From contig CBFIHE010000006.1 in assembly GCA_965662345.1 (NCBI GenBank), forward strand, positions 55,032 to 119,031: DNA of 64,000 bases. Reading direction: 5' to 3'. Source of the stretch: UBA6049 sp965662345 (GTDB lineage: Bacteria > Bacteroidota > Bacteroidia > Flavobacteriales_G > Salibacteraceae). Within the stretch, counting starts at the first letter, position 1, and every line of letters starts with the position of its first letter. Under the pieces are notes generated by a model. That model saw only the letters and a list, made by a program, of their open reading frames with translations. It ran no database searches and had not been told where the DNA came from. The position numbers were made by a program, and so were the translations under genes. Positions 53,514-62,086 of this stretch are shown one piece after another.

Positions 53514-56500
53514 ATTCATCACTACTGTAGTTGCGTTGATAATAAGTTTATCAGGTGTTGCTCAAATAAATATGGGCAACTCTTCAGATACGGCATGTAC
53601 TGGCTTTTTCTTTGATTCTGGAAGTGGAGGTACTGGTTCTCCTTACACAGGCGGCTTGCAGCTTACTCAAACTATTTGTCCCGCTTCTGGGAATTTTGTT
53701 TCCATCAATTTCTTTGATTTTGATTTAGGGGCAGGAGATACGCTTTGGGTGTATGAAGGAAACTCTGCTACAGGTGTTCCATTAGATACCTTTACAGCAG
53801 CTACTGTTTTACCTGGCTTGCAGGTGTCTAACCCAAATGTGAACCCATCTGGTTGCTTAACATTTGTTTTTTATTCTGATACCTCTAGCACCACAGTTGG
53901 AAACGGATGGGCTGCGGAAGTTAGCTGTAATCCACCATGCCAGAATATATTTATTCAAGTAGACAGCACTTCACCTGATACAGCTGGACCAGCCGGAGAG
54001 ATGGATGTGTGTATAGGTGATACGGCCTACTGGTATTTATCTGGTTTGTATACCATGAATAATACATGGTACAATCAAAATGATTCCAACGTTACATTTA
54101 ATTGGTATGAGCGTTCTGCGAATGGAGATACCTTATTAACTGGGTCTGGTTCTAACTTTCAAATTCCTTTTGACAGTTCTGGAGGTTACATTGTAAATGT
54201 GGTAATTACAGATTCTAATGGATGTACCAATGTAGCTCCATATGAACAAATCGTAAGGGTATCAACGCCTCCTTCATTTAATGGTACAGCTGCATTCTCT
54301 GACAGTATCTGTTTTGGCTTTACCAATGATTTAGCGGGTCAGGTTCAATCTGTTTCTTGGACAAATTACTTGCCACCTTTCTCTGGAGATTCAGTTGCCT
54401 TACCCGATGCATCTGCTGGTAACCCTGGAATCTACTCAAGTAACATGTCTATCAGTAATTTCCCTCCTGGGCAAACAGTTACAACTGTTGCAGATATTGA
54501 TAATGTTTGGATGAATGTTGAACATTCATTCTTAGGAGATTTAAGTATTACGCTTACCTGTCCCAATGCCAGTACTGTAGCTCTAAAGAGTTTCCCAGGT
54601 GGAGGCGGAAATTGGTTAGGTAGACCTTGCGATAACGGTGGAATGAATGTTCCAGTAGGAGTTCCTTTTTATTACGAGTGGCCAGCAAATGCAGTTCCAG
54701 CAAATGGTATCATGAATACCGCAGGCACTGTGGGGTCTACTGATCCGTGTAGTGGGTTTGCTGGTAATACGCTTCCATCGGGTACCTATACCACAAACTC
54801 TGCTTATTCTAATTTAATAGGATGCCCCCTTAACGGTACTTGGTCTATAACTGTAGTAGACCAATGGGGCGCAGATGACGGGCATTTAGTATCCTGGGGA
54901 ATAGCTTTTGACTCTACAATTTTACCACCTACTGTAATTAATTTTGATCCTGGTGTAGACACCTCTTGGTGGACTGTAGATAGTTCTATAATTTCTTCTT
55001 CTGGTGCAACCGCCACAGTGCAACCTGCTTACTACGACTCATTGTTCAGTTATCAATATAACATGACCGATAATTTTGGTTGCTCCTATGATACAACCGT
55101 GAGCTTTTGGGTAAAGAATCCTTGCGACCCTTCATGCTTAGGAAACATTATTCCATCTATGGGGCAATTTCCTGCTGCTTGTGTTGGTGATAGTTCTGGA
55201 TTTGCCTGGGCATCTCCAATTGACACGTTAAGTCCAGGTCCGTATGACTTCTATTGGACGAATCCTACAGGAGATACAGTAGCTATTCACCTTCAAAAAA
55301 GTGGAACAGACACTGCCTTCGGCTTACCTTCTGGCATGCATACAGTAGCCATTATAGATAGTTTTGGTTGTACAATTACCAATTCTGTATTTGTTTCTTC
55401 TGTTCAACCCATGATTCTGAATGTTTCAGGAATAGAACAAACCACATGTGCAGGTAATTTTTGCGATGGCGAAGCCGATGTTACAGTAATGATTGGAGGT
55501 ACGGCACCTTACAATTATTTATGGAGTAGTGGGGGTACAGGAATATCGGATTCGTTACTCTGTTCTGGAGCTAACTACGTTGTGGTTACAGATAATAGAG
55601 GTTGCCAAGATACTGCTACGTTAACCGTGCCGGAACCAGATAGTATTGATGTAACTTCATTTGGAACTGATACTATTTGTATCTCTAATGTGCATACAGT
55701 TAATGCTGCAGCAACAGGTGGAAATGGGGGATACTCGTATGTTTGGAGCAACGGGGCTGGGGCAACAAGTTCTGTACAAGTAAACCCTTCAGTAACCACC
55801 ACTTATACGGTTACGGCTACAGATTCATTAAACTGTCCTATTGATACAGCATCGGTTACCATTTATGTTCGAGACCCGATAAGTGTTTCATTGGCAGATG
55901 TAGATACAGTTTGCCCAGGAGATACAGCATATGCCATGGCAAATGCAAAAGGAGGCGATGGTAGTTACAACTACAGTTGGAGTCATGGTTTCGGACCAGG
56001 AAACACCACGCAAGCATTACCTACCCAAAGTGAATGGTTGTATGTAACGGTTAGTGATCAATGTGGTACCTCTCCTATTGCTGTAGATTCTACATGGATG
56101 CAGGTTGGTGGATATTCTCCAATTCAAGTGGCAACGAATGAAGATGACACTGTTTGCTTGGGCGAGGCATATGTATTGACCGCTCAAGCTAGAGGAGGAG
56201 TCCCTCCATACGTTTACGACTGGGGTAACGGACTTGGTCAAGGTGAAATACATGCGGTGCTCCCTAATCAAACGACTACGTATAGTGTAACTGTTTCTGA
56301 TTTCTGTAATTCGGTGGCGGGAGTTGGTAGTATAACAGTTCACGTAGGTAATTTTAGTGCGTTTGAAGCCAAGGTAGATACGGCTGAGAATTGTCAACCA
56401 GCACGCTTCAAGTTTATGGTAGAGCCATACAATCCTGTATTCTCTTATGATTGGAATTTTGGTGATGGTTTTAGAACGTATAATATGAGCGATAGCATAG

Positions 56501-57132
56501 CAGTTGGGTTGGCGGATGTAGGCTGCCATGATGTTCAACTGCGCGTTACCACAGACCTGGGTTGCGTAACTACTAAATCGTTCAATTGCCTAGCTACAGT
56601 TAGACCTAAACCTATTGCTGATTTTGTTTATGATCCATTTAATCCAAATATCGTTGATGCACAGGTTACTTTTTCACAAACATCGGCCTATGCTTCTAGT
56701 TACCAATGGTATATAGATGATACCTTACGTAGTAACAATCCAGAGTATGTTCACTTCTTTAGTGATAGTGGAGGATATGATGTGAAGCTTACAGTCTCCA
56801 ACGCTTATAAATGCGTAGACTCAACAGAGGTAAATTTAGAAGTAGATTACCGATCTACCATTTTTATTCCATCTGGTTTCACACCAAATGGAGATGGCTT
56901 AAATGATGTGTTTTTGCCAGAAGGTGATGGTCTAACTTCCTTAGAAATAGAAATTTTCAATCGTTGGGGGAACTTGGTGCACTCATCTACAGGTCTTACA
57001 GAAGGTTGGGACGGAACGTATAATAGTTCAGGTGAGCCAGCAGAGGTTGGGGTATATATTTACCAGATACGGTATGCCATTCACAACGGCAAGTTTTACT
57101 ACAAAAGAGGCGATGTAAGGTTAATGCGTTAA
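53503..57132 (+). CDS. Large T9SS type B secreted protein with P-domain and SprB-type repeats
   Basis: Product of 1209 residues exported through Sec and probably the type IX system. Signal peptide (FITTVVALIISLSGVAQ). Residues about 15-150 form a CUB-like domain (CTGFFFDSGSGGTGSPYTGG; DTLWVYEGNSATG). About 270-480 contain a proprotein-convertase P-domain (DIDNVWMNVEHSFLGDLSIT; LIGCPLNGTWSITVVDQWGA). About 640-720 contain an SprB-type repeat (CDGEADVTVMIGGTAPYNYL; CQDTATLTVPEPD), followed by PKD/Ig-like repeats. The end is a gliding-motility CTD (FIPSGFTPNGDGLNDVFLP to FYYKRGDVRLMR). No protease catalytic domain accompanies the P-domain. Likely a surface adhesin or matrix protein. Confidence 0.88.
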   Translation: MGSRFITTVVALIISLSGVAQINMGNSSDTACTGFFFDSGSGGTGSPYTGGLQLTQTICPASGNFVSINFFDFDLGAGDTLWVYEGNSATGVPLDTFTAATVLPGLQVSNPNVNPSGCLTFVFYSDTSSTTVGNGWAAEVSCNPPCQNIFIQVDSTSPDTAGPAGEMDVCIGDTAYWYLSGLYTMNNTWYNQNDSNVTFNWYERSANGDTLLTGSGSNFQIPFDSSGGYIVNVVITDSNGCTNVAPYEQIVRVSTPPSFNGTAAFSDSICFGFTNDLAGQVQSVSWTNYLPPFSGDSVALPDASAGNPGIYSSNMSISNFPPGQTVTTVADIDNVWMNVEHSFLGDLSITLTCPNASTVALKSFPGGGGNWLGRPCDNGGMNVPVGVPFYYEWPANAVPANGIMNTAGTVGSTDPCSGFAGNTLPSGTYTTNSAYSNLIGCPLNGTWSITVVDQWGADDGHLVSWGIAFDSTILPPTVINFDPGVDTSWWTVDSSIISSSGATATVQPAYYDSLFSYQYNMTDNFGCSYDTTVSFWVKNPCDPSCLGNIIPSMGQFPAACVGDSSGFAWASPIDTLSPGPYDFYWTNPTGDTVAIHLQKSGTDTAFGLPSGMHTVAIIDSFGCTITNSVFVSSVQPMILNVSGIEQTTCAGNFCDGEADVTVMIGGTAPYNYLWSSGGTGISDSLLCSGANYVVVTDNRGCQDTATLTVPEPDSIDVTSFGTDTICISNVHTVNAAATGGNGGYSYVWSNGAGATSSVQVNPSVTTTYTVTATDSLNCPIDTASVTIYVRDPISVSLADVDTVCPGDTAYAMANAKGGDGSYNYSWSHGFGPGNTTQALPTQSEWLYVTVSDQCGTSPIAVDSTWMQVGGYSPIQVATNEDDTVCLGEAYVLTAQARGGVPPYVYDWGNGLGQGEIHAVLPNQTTTYSVTVSDFCNSVAGVGSITVHVGNFSAFEAKVDTAENCQPARFKFMVEPYNPVFSYDWNFGDGFRTYNMSDSIAVGLADVGCHDVQLRVTTDLGCVTTKSFNCLATVRPKPIADFVYDPFNPNIVDAQVTFSQTSAYASSYQWYIDDTLRSNNPEYVHFFSDSGGYDVKLTVSNAYKCVDSTEVNLEVDYRSTIFIPSGFTPNGDGLNDVFLPEGDGLTSLEIEIFNRWGNLVHSSTGLTEGWDGTYNSSGEPAEVGVYIYQIRYAIHNGKFYYKRGDVRLMR

Positions 57133-57166
57133 GTTTACCGCTCAAGGTTTAGGATGTATATATAGC

Positions 57167-57937
57167 ATGCTCAAAGAGTTCTTCATTGGTTTTTCATCTG
57201 TGTCTAAGGCACCACGATTTTTGCTTAATCATCAGCTTTTGTGGGTATTACTCATTCCCGTGCTGCTCAACATCGCACTATTGATTTTTGGTATTTCCTT
57301 AACAGGTGATTTGAGTACTATTTCTTACACCTATGTTTCTGAGTACTTTGAGTTTGATTCAAAAGAAGACGGATGGCTTTCTGGTACTATCCAATGGGTA
57401 TTGATTATTCTCTTCAAACTAGTGTTCTTCCTCGTTTTCGCATATGTAGGTGGATTTATTGTGCTAATGCTAATTTCACCACTGCTTGCATATCTCTCTG
57501 AGAGAACAGAACAGATTGTGCAGGGTACAGACTACCCATTCAATCTGTCTCAGTTCATTAAGGATATCGGAAGAGGGATTGTAGTAGCTGCCAGAAACAT
57601 GGTTTATGAAGTGGGGTTAACCGTAGCTGTGCTTCTTTTAGCATTTATACCGGTATTAAACCTACTATCTCCAGTGTTGTTGTTTTTGATTGCGGCTTAT
57701 TACTACGGTGTTTCTTTCCTTGACTATAACCTAGAAAGAAGAGAAATAGGGTTAAAAGATAGCGTGAGGTATTTTAAGAGACATAGGCTTTTAGCTATAG
57801 GGGTAGCCGCACCATTTTCTTTGCTTTTACTTATACCATTTGTAGGGACTTCTCTTGCTGGCTTTGCCGCTATTTTTAGCACCGTAGGTGGAACTATTGC
57901 TATGATAGAACTTGATCAGCAAGAAAAACAAACTTGA
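57167..57937 (+). CDS. EI24-domain membrane protein
   Basis: Inner-membrane protein of 256 residues with four or more TM helices (LLWVLLIPVLLNIALLIFGI; VFFLVFAYVGGFIVLMLISP; AVLLLAFIPVLNLLSPVLLF; FSLLLLIPFVGTSLAGFA). The pattern SPLLAYLSERTEQIVQG and SFLDYNLERREIGLKDSVRY is that of the EI24/CysZ-like family. CysZ itself imports sulfate, but this Bacteroidota branch has no demonstrated substrate. Start at 57167, 34 nt after the T9SS gene. Confidence 0.82.
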   Translation: MLKEFFIGFSSVSKAPRFLLNHQLLWVLLIPVLLNIALLIFGISLTGDLSTISYTYVSEYFEFDSKEDGWLSGTIQWVLIILFKLVFFLVFAYVGGFIVLMLISPLLAYLSERTEQIVQGTDYPFNLSQFIKDIGRGIVVAARNMVYEVGLTVAVLLLAFIPVLNLLSPVLLFLIAAYYYGVSFLDYNLERREIGLKDSVRYFKRHRLLAIGVAAPFSLLLLIPFVGTSLAGFAAIFSTVGGTIAMIELDQQEKQT

Positions 57938-57944
57938 GATAAAA

Positions 57945-58457
57945 CTATTCTTCTTCGGTAGTAGTATTTATATCCCAGCGAATGCTCTTTGATAATTCGT
58001 AGGTCTTATTGATAAAGGATTTGATATTCTCTGGAACATCATACCTGGCTTTAATGGATTTTTTTCCAGAATCTGTCGTGTAAAGAATAGTGGTCATAGG
58101 AAGATCTGTTATATCAGGATTATCGTAAACATCGTTTGCTTTTTCAAGTTCAGCCTCATCCATAAGTTCAAGAAGTTCAGCGAACTGTTCTTTGGTTAGC
58201 GTGCCATGGAATGTTCCTTCTTTATGTGCAAACCTCTTACCCGTAAACTCAACAGACTGATTCCCGTAAACATTCAGTTCGTAAACAGGGCATTGTCCAA
58301 AGCATGGAGATGTTGAAATAGATAAAACCAGAGTACCAGGGGCAAATTCAGCTTGCGCAGCCCTTTCTTGCTCCTCAGGCTGGTTCTCAGAAGCTGTTTT
58401 ATTTGATTTACAACTAAATACAAGCAATAGCGATAAACAAAATACAAGGTACTTCAT
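57945..58457 (-). CDS. DUF6438-type lipoprotein
   Basis: Product of 170 residues with a lipoprotein signal peptide (MKYLVFCLSLLLVFSC; lipidated Cys16) and a mature domain starting LVLSISTSPCFGQCPVYELN. This pattern, with paired cysteines followed by Val-Tyr and Gly-rich strands, is that of DUF6438. Function unknown; probably periplasmic or surface. It lies 3 nt after yidC on the same strand and converges on the EI24 gene with no visible terminator. Confidence 0.8.
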   Translation of the reverse strand: MKYLVFCLSLLLVFSCKSNKTASENQPEEQERAAQAEFAPGTLVLSISTSPCFGQCPVYELNVYGNQSVEFTGKRFAHKEGTFHGTLTKEQFAELLELMDEAELEKANDVYDNPDITDLPMTTILYTTDSGKKSIKARYDVPENIKSFINKTYELSKSIRWDINTTTEEE

Positions 58458-58460
58458 GCT

Positions 58461-60317
58461 CTATTTTTTTCTGCGTGATGATCTGTTTTGCTGCTGATTC
58501 TGTAGCTTTTGCATTTCTTCCAACTTCTGCTGGAATTTATTCTTCTTCTTAGGTTTTGCTTTATTCTCTTGAATTTTCGCATGGATTTTATCCTCATTAA
58601 TGAAGAAGCGCTTAATCGCAGCCTGCTGTATCATAGTAGTGATATTCGCAGCAAAGTAATATAAGCTCAATCCAGATGAATAGCTATTGAAGAAGAACAA
58701 CATCATTACTGGCATGAAGTAGGTCATTAACTTCATTTGTTGCGCCTGCATGTTGTTACCCGTCATGGTGAGTTGTGAGTTTGACTTCGTGTAGAAAAAC
58801 AATGAGATTGCCATAGCCAAGGTGAATCCGCTCACGTGATCTCCGTAAAATGGAACCTCAAAGGGTAACATCAAAAGCTCATCATATGACGATAAATCAT
58901 CTGCCCATAAAAAGCTTTTCTGACGTAACTCTATAGAGGCAGGGAAGAAGCGGAACATGGCAATAAGAACAGGAAACTGTATAAGCATAGGAATACAACC
59001 AGCCAATGGATTTACTCCAGTTTTGGAGTACAGGCCCATTACTTCTTTCTGCTTCTGCATGTCAGAACCCTCTTTGTCTTTATACTTTTCGTTGATCTCA
59101 TCTATCTCAGGTTTCAGCGCTCTCATTTTAGCGCTACTCAGATAAGTCTTGTACGTAATAGGGAAGAGGATAACCTTTATGAACAAGGTTAGAATCAGTA
59201 TTATCAGCCCGTAATGCAAATTCCATCCATCCAATAAATCAAATACTGGTATGATTAGAATTTTAGAGATCCAACCGAAAATCCCCCAACCGAGGTCTAT
59301 CTGGTCTTCAAGTTCTAAGTCATACGTTTTGATGAGGTTGTACTTTAGCGGACCAGCATAAATTTTCATAGATGTAGATCCGTTCGCAAGTGGCATATTC
59401 AGGTTGGCACCTACAGACTTGGTATAAATAGAACTTTCAAAATCACGAACTCTAAAATCTGATCCAGCTTGAAATGCAGTTTCATGGATGAGGGTTAATG
59501 CAAAAAACTGCTGTTTAAAAGAAACCCATTTGGTAGCCTGCTCCATGGTTTCTACATCAGAAGAGCGCTCACTTAAATAATCTGGGTCATCTTCTACATA
59601 TTTAAAATAACCAGTAGTACGCATTTTCTCTTGCTCAAGAGACTTCTCTTTTTTGAGACCAGTCTCATACCACTCTAGTGTAGCTTGATTTCCCGTTCCC
59701 GATAAGGTTGAATAAACAGAATAATCAATAAAGTGACCGTGAGAAGCAACTTTATAAGTAACCTCTACATACTCAGAGGCATTTGTAGTAGACGCTCTTA
59801 GCGTGAGTGATGAGTCTGTGGATACAGTAGGTTGAAAGTATAGATTTTCTGTGTTAATGGTAGATGCGCCATCTTGTAGAACGATATTGAAGCGTGAAGA
59901 ATCACCATTGATTAATTCTACAGGAAGAGAATCATAGGTGTTGTAATCTAACAAGGTGAGTTCATCTATGCGAGCCCCTTTTGTATTTACTTGTAGTTTC
60001 ATGAACTCGTTGCTAAGCGAAACGAGCTCTGATTTGCCTACTGCTGATGGGGCAAACTTTCCGTATTCTGCAATTAGTTTTGCATCCCTAAGAGAGTCTG
60101 GCATAGACTCAAGAGTATCTTGAACGCGAATTTCTTCTGCTGTTACTTCTAGAGAAGCAGCTTTAGCACTAATGGCGTTTAATGAGTCGAATTGAGCTAT
60201 AGAGTCTTGCTTTGCTTGTTTAGTTGCGAGCTCTTCTTCACTAGGAGCCATTAGCATCTGCCAGCCAATTAGCACTGCTCCTATAAGTAATAATCCTGTT
60301 ATCGCGTTCTTATCCAT
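58461..60317 (-). CDS. yidC: Membrane protein insertase YidC
   Basis: Inserts and folds inner-membrane proteins, alone or with SecYEG (618 residues). An N-terminal TM helix (AITGLLLIGAVLIGWQMLM) is followed by a large periplasmic beta domain (about 60-350). The conserved core has five TM helices, including LHYGLIILILTLFIKVILFP, then TYKTYLSSAKMRALKPEIDE (C1 loop) and GVNPLAGCIPMLIQFPVLIA. The end is a Lys/Gln-rich ribosome-binding tail (KPKKKNKFQQKLEEM). It follows pyrG after 50 nt, with its own promoter core. Confidence 0.96.
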   Translation of the reverse strand: MDKNAITGLLLIGAVLIGWQMLMAPSEEELATKQAKQDSIAQFDSLNAISAKAASLEVTAEEIRVQDTLESMPDSLRDAKLIAEYGKFAPSAVGKSELVSLSNEFMKLQVNTKGARIDELTLLDYNTYDSLPVELINGDSSRFNIVLQDGASTINTENLYFQPTVSTDSSLTLRASTTNASEYVEVTYKVASHGHFIDYSVYSTLSGTGNQATLEWYETGLKKEKSLEQEKMRTTGYFKYVEDDPDYLSERSSDVETMEQATKWVSFKQQFFALTLIHETAFQAGSDFRVRDFESSIYTKSVGANLNMPLANGSTSMKIYAGPLKYNLIKTYDLELEDQIDLGWGIFGWISKILIIPVFDLLDGWNLHYGLIILILTLFIKVILFPITYKTYLSSAKMRALKPEIDEINEKYKDKEGSDMQKQKEVMGLYSKTGVNPLAGCIPMLIQFPVLIAMFRFFPASIELRQKSFLWADDLSSYDELLMLPFEVPFYGDHVSGFTLAMAISLFFYTKSNSQLTMTGNNMQAQQMKLMTYFMPVMMLFFFNSYSSGLSLYYFAANITTMIQQAAIKRFFINEDKIHAKIQENKAKPKKKNKFQQKLEEMQKLQNQQQNRSSRRKK

Positions 60318-60334
60318 ATCGATAAATTGGGGCG

Positions 60335-60342
60335 CAAAGGTA
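60335..60342 (-). promoter_or_regulatory. Promoter core for yidC
   Basis: Minus-strand TACCTTTG (TAnnTTTG), 17 nt upstream of the yidC ATG and overlapping the region just after the pyrG stop. Confidence 0.45.
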
Positions 60343-60367
60343 CATATACGAGTGAACCCCTTTCGTT

Positions 60368-61978
60368 TTAGTTTTTATGTGCAACTGCTGCTTTTACAAA
60401 GGCAACAAATAGTGGATGCGGGTTTGTTACAGTACTCTTATATTCTGGGTGAAATTGAACGCCTAGAAACCATGGGTGGTCTTCAAGTTCTATAATTTCC
60501 GTTAAGTCACTATCAGGATTGATTCCACTGCCAATCATTCCTGCTTCTTGATATTTGCTTTTGTAAGCATCATTAAATTCAAAACGGTGGCGATGTCTCT
60601 CATTGATTATGCTTTTTCCGTAGACTTTAGCTGCTTCGCTTCCTTCTGCTAATTCACAATTATATGCACCAAGTCGCATGGTGCCACCTTTGTCTGATAC
60701 ATTCTTTTGATCTTCCATTAAGTCAATCACCTTATTCTTGGCCTTGCTTTCAAACTCTGCAGAGTGACAACTCTCAAGTCCTAATACATTGCGTCCGAAC
60801 TCAATAACGGCACATTGCATTCCCAAACAGATACCCAAGAATGGAATCTTGTTTTCACGTACATACTTAATGGCTTCTACTTTCCCCTCAATACCTCTTT
60901 CGCCAAAGCCTGGTGCTACCAAAACTCCGTGAAGATCTGAAAGCGTATTTGCTACATTTTTATCAGTAATTGATTCTGAGTGAATCCATTTAATGTTTAC
61001 ATCAGCTTCATTCTCTGCCCCTGCATGAATGAAAGCCTCAACTATGGATTTATAGCTATCTTTAAGTTCTACGTACTTACCTACTAAACCAATATTAACG
61101 GTGGTTTTTGGGTTTTTGATTCGTTTTAAAAACTCTTTCCAGCGTTCCAATGCAGGCTCTTCGTCTTCAACCATGTTCAATCGGTTGAGCACTACTTTAT
61201 CAAGTTTTTCTTCTTGCATTAGTAGCGGAACATCATAGATGGTTTCAGCATCGATAGATTCAATAACTGCATCTTTTTTAATGTTGCAGAATAGAGCTAG
61301 CTTTTTCTTGATTTCATCTGTGAGAGAGTGCTCACTGCGGCACACAAGTACATCTGGTTGGATTCCTGCGCTTAAAAGCTCCTTTACAGAGTGCTGGGTG
61401 GGCTTAGTTTTTAGTTCACCAGTGGTCTTGAGCATAGGAATTAGCGTAAGGTGAACTACCATGGAATCGTTTTCCAGTTCCCACCGCAGCTGGCGCACAG
61501 TTTCTATGTAGGGTAATGATTCGATATCTCCAACCGTACCACCTATTTCTGTGATTACAACATCGTATTTGCCTGTTTGACCAAGCAATTTTATTCTGCG
61601 TTTTATTTCATTGGTGATATGCGGAATTACTTGAACGGTTTTACCTAAATAATCTCCTCTTCGCTCTTTGTCAATTACGCTTTGGTAGATTCTGCCTGTG
61701 GTTACATTGTTAGCTTGTGAAGTGGATTCGTTCAAGAAACGCTCGTAGTGACCTAAATCCAAATCAGTTTCTGCACCATCATCCGTAACAAAGCATTCGC
61801 CATGTTCATATGGATTTAACGTTCCTGGATCTACATTAATGTAGGGATCAAATTTTTGAATGGTTACGGAATAACCTCTGGCTTGCAGAAGTTTAGCTAA
61901 TGAAGCAGATATAATTCCTTTACCCAATGAAGATGTTACGCCTCCGGTAACGAAGATGTACTTACATGAAACTGACAT
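60368..61978 (-). CDS. pyrG: CTP synthase
   Basis: Glutamine-dependent amination of UTP to CTP (536 residues). Synthetase half: KYIFVTGGVTSSLGKGIISA (P-loop), KFDPYINVDPGTLNPYEHGE, HYERFLNESTSQANNVTTGR and ITEIGGTVGDIESLPYIE. GATase class I half: VAPGFGERGIEGKVEAIKYV, nucleophile Cys in PFLGICLGMQCAVIEF, and the His/Glu pair in GVQFHPEYKSTVTNPHPLF. Length and all catalytic motifs are normal. It is the first gene of pyrG-yidC, 90 nt from a TonB receptor gene on the same strand. Confidence 0.97.
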   Translation of the reverse strand: MSVSCKYIFVTGGVTSSLGKGIISASLAKLLQARGYSVTIQKFDPYINVDPGTLNPYEHGECFVTDDGAETDLDLGHYERFLNESTSQANNVTTGRIYQSVIDKERRGDYLGKTVQVIPHITNEIKRRIKLLGQTGKYDVVITEIGGTVGDIESLPYIETVRQLRWELENDSMVVHLTLIPMLKTTGELKTKPTQHSVKELLSAGIQPDVLVCRSEHSLTDEIKKKLALFCNIKKDAVIESIDAETIYDVPLLMQEEKLDKVVLNRLNMVEDEEPALERWKEFLKRIKNPKTTVNIGLVGKYVELKDSYKSIVEAFIHAGAENEADVNIKWIHSESITDKNVANTLSDLHGVLVAPGFGERGIEGKVEAIKYVRENKIPFLGICLGMQCAVIEFGRNVLGLESCHSAEFESKAKNKVIDLMEDQKNVSDKGGTMRLGAYNCELAEGSEAAKVYGKSIINERHRHRFEFNDAYKSKYQEAGMIGSGINPDSDLTEIIELEDHPWFLGVQFHPEYKSTVTNPHPLFVAFVKAAVAHKN

Positions 61979-62020
61979 GATGACAAATTAGCGCTTGAAA
62001 CAATTCGAATTACCGGGAGA

Positions 62021-62028
62021 CAAAAGTA
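62021..62028 (-). promoter_or_regulatory. Promoter core for pyrG
   Basis: Minus-strand TACTTTTG (TAnnTTTG), 42 nt upstream of the pyrG ATG. Confidence 0.5.
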
Positions 62029-62086
62029 ACATTATACCTGTCTCTCGTAGCCGAAAAAACGTGTCTTTTGCTGGTATTATCAACAG

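Noticed and set aside
56017..56538. 173-residue open frame antisense to the large T9SS gene
   Set aside because: Shadow frame of a Thr/Ser-rich repeat protein; composition is unlike a real protein and there is no promoter or ribosome site.
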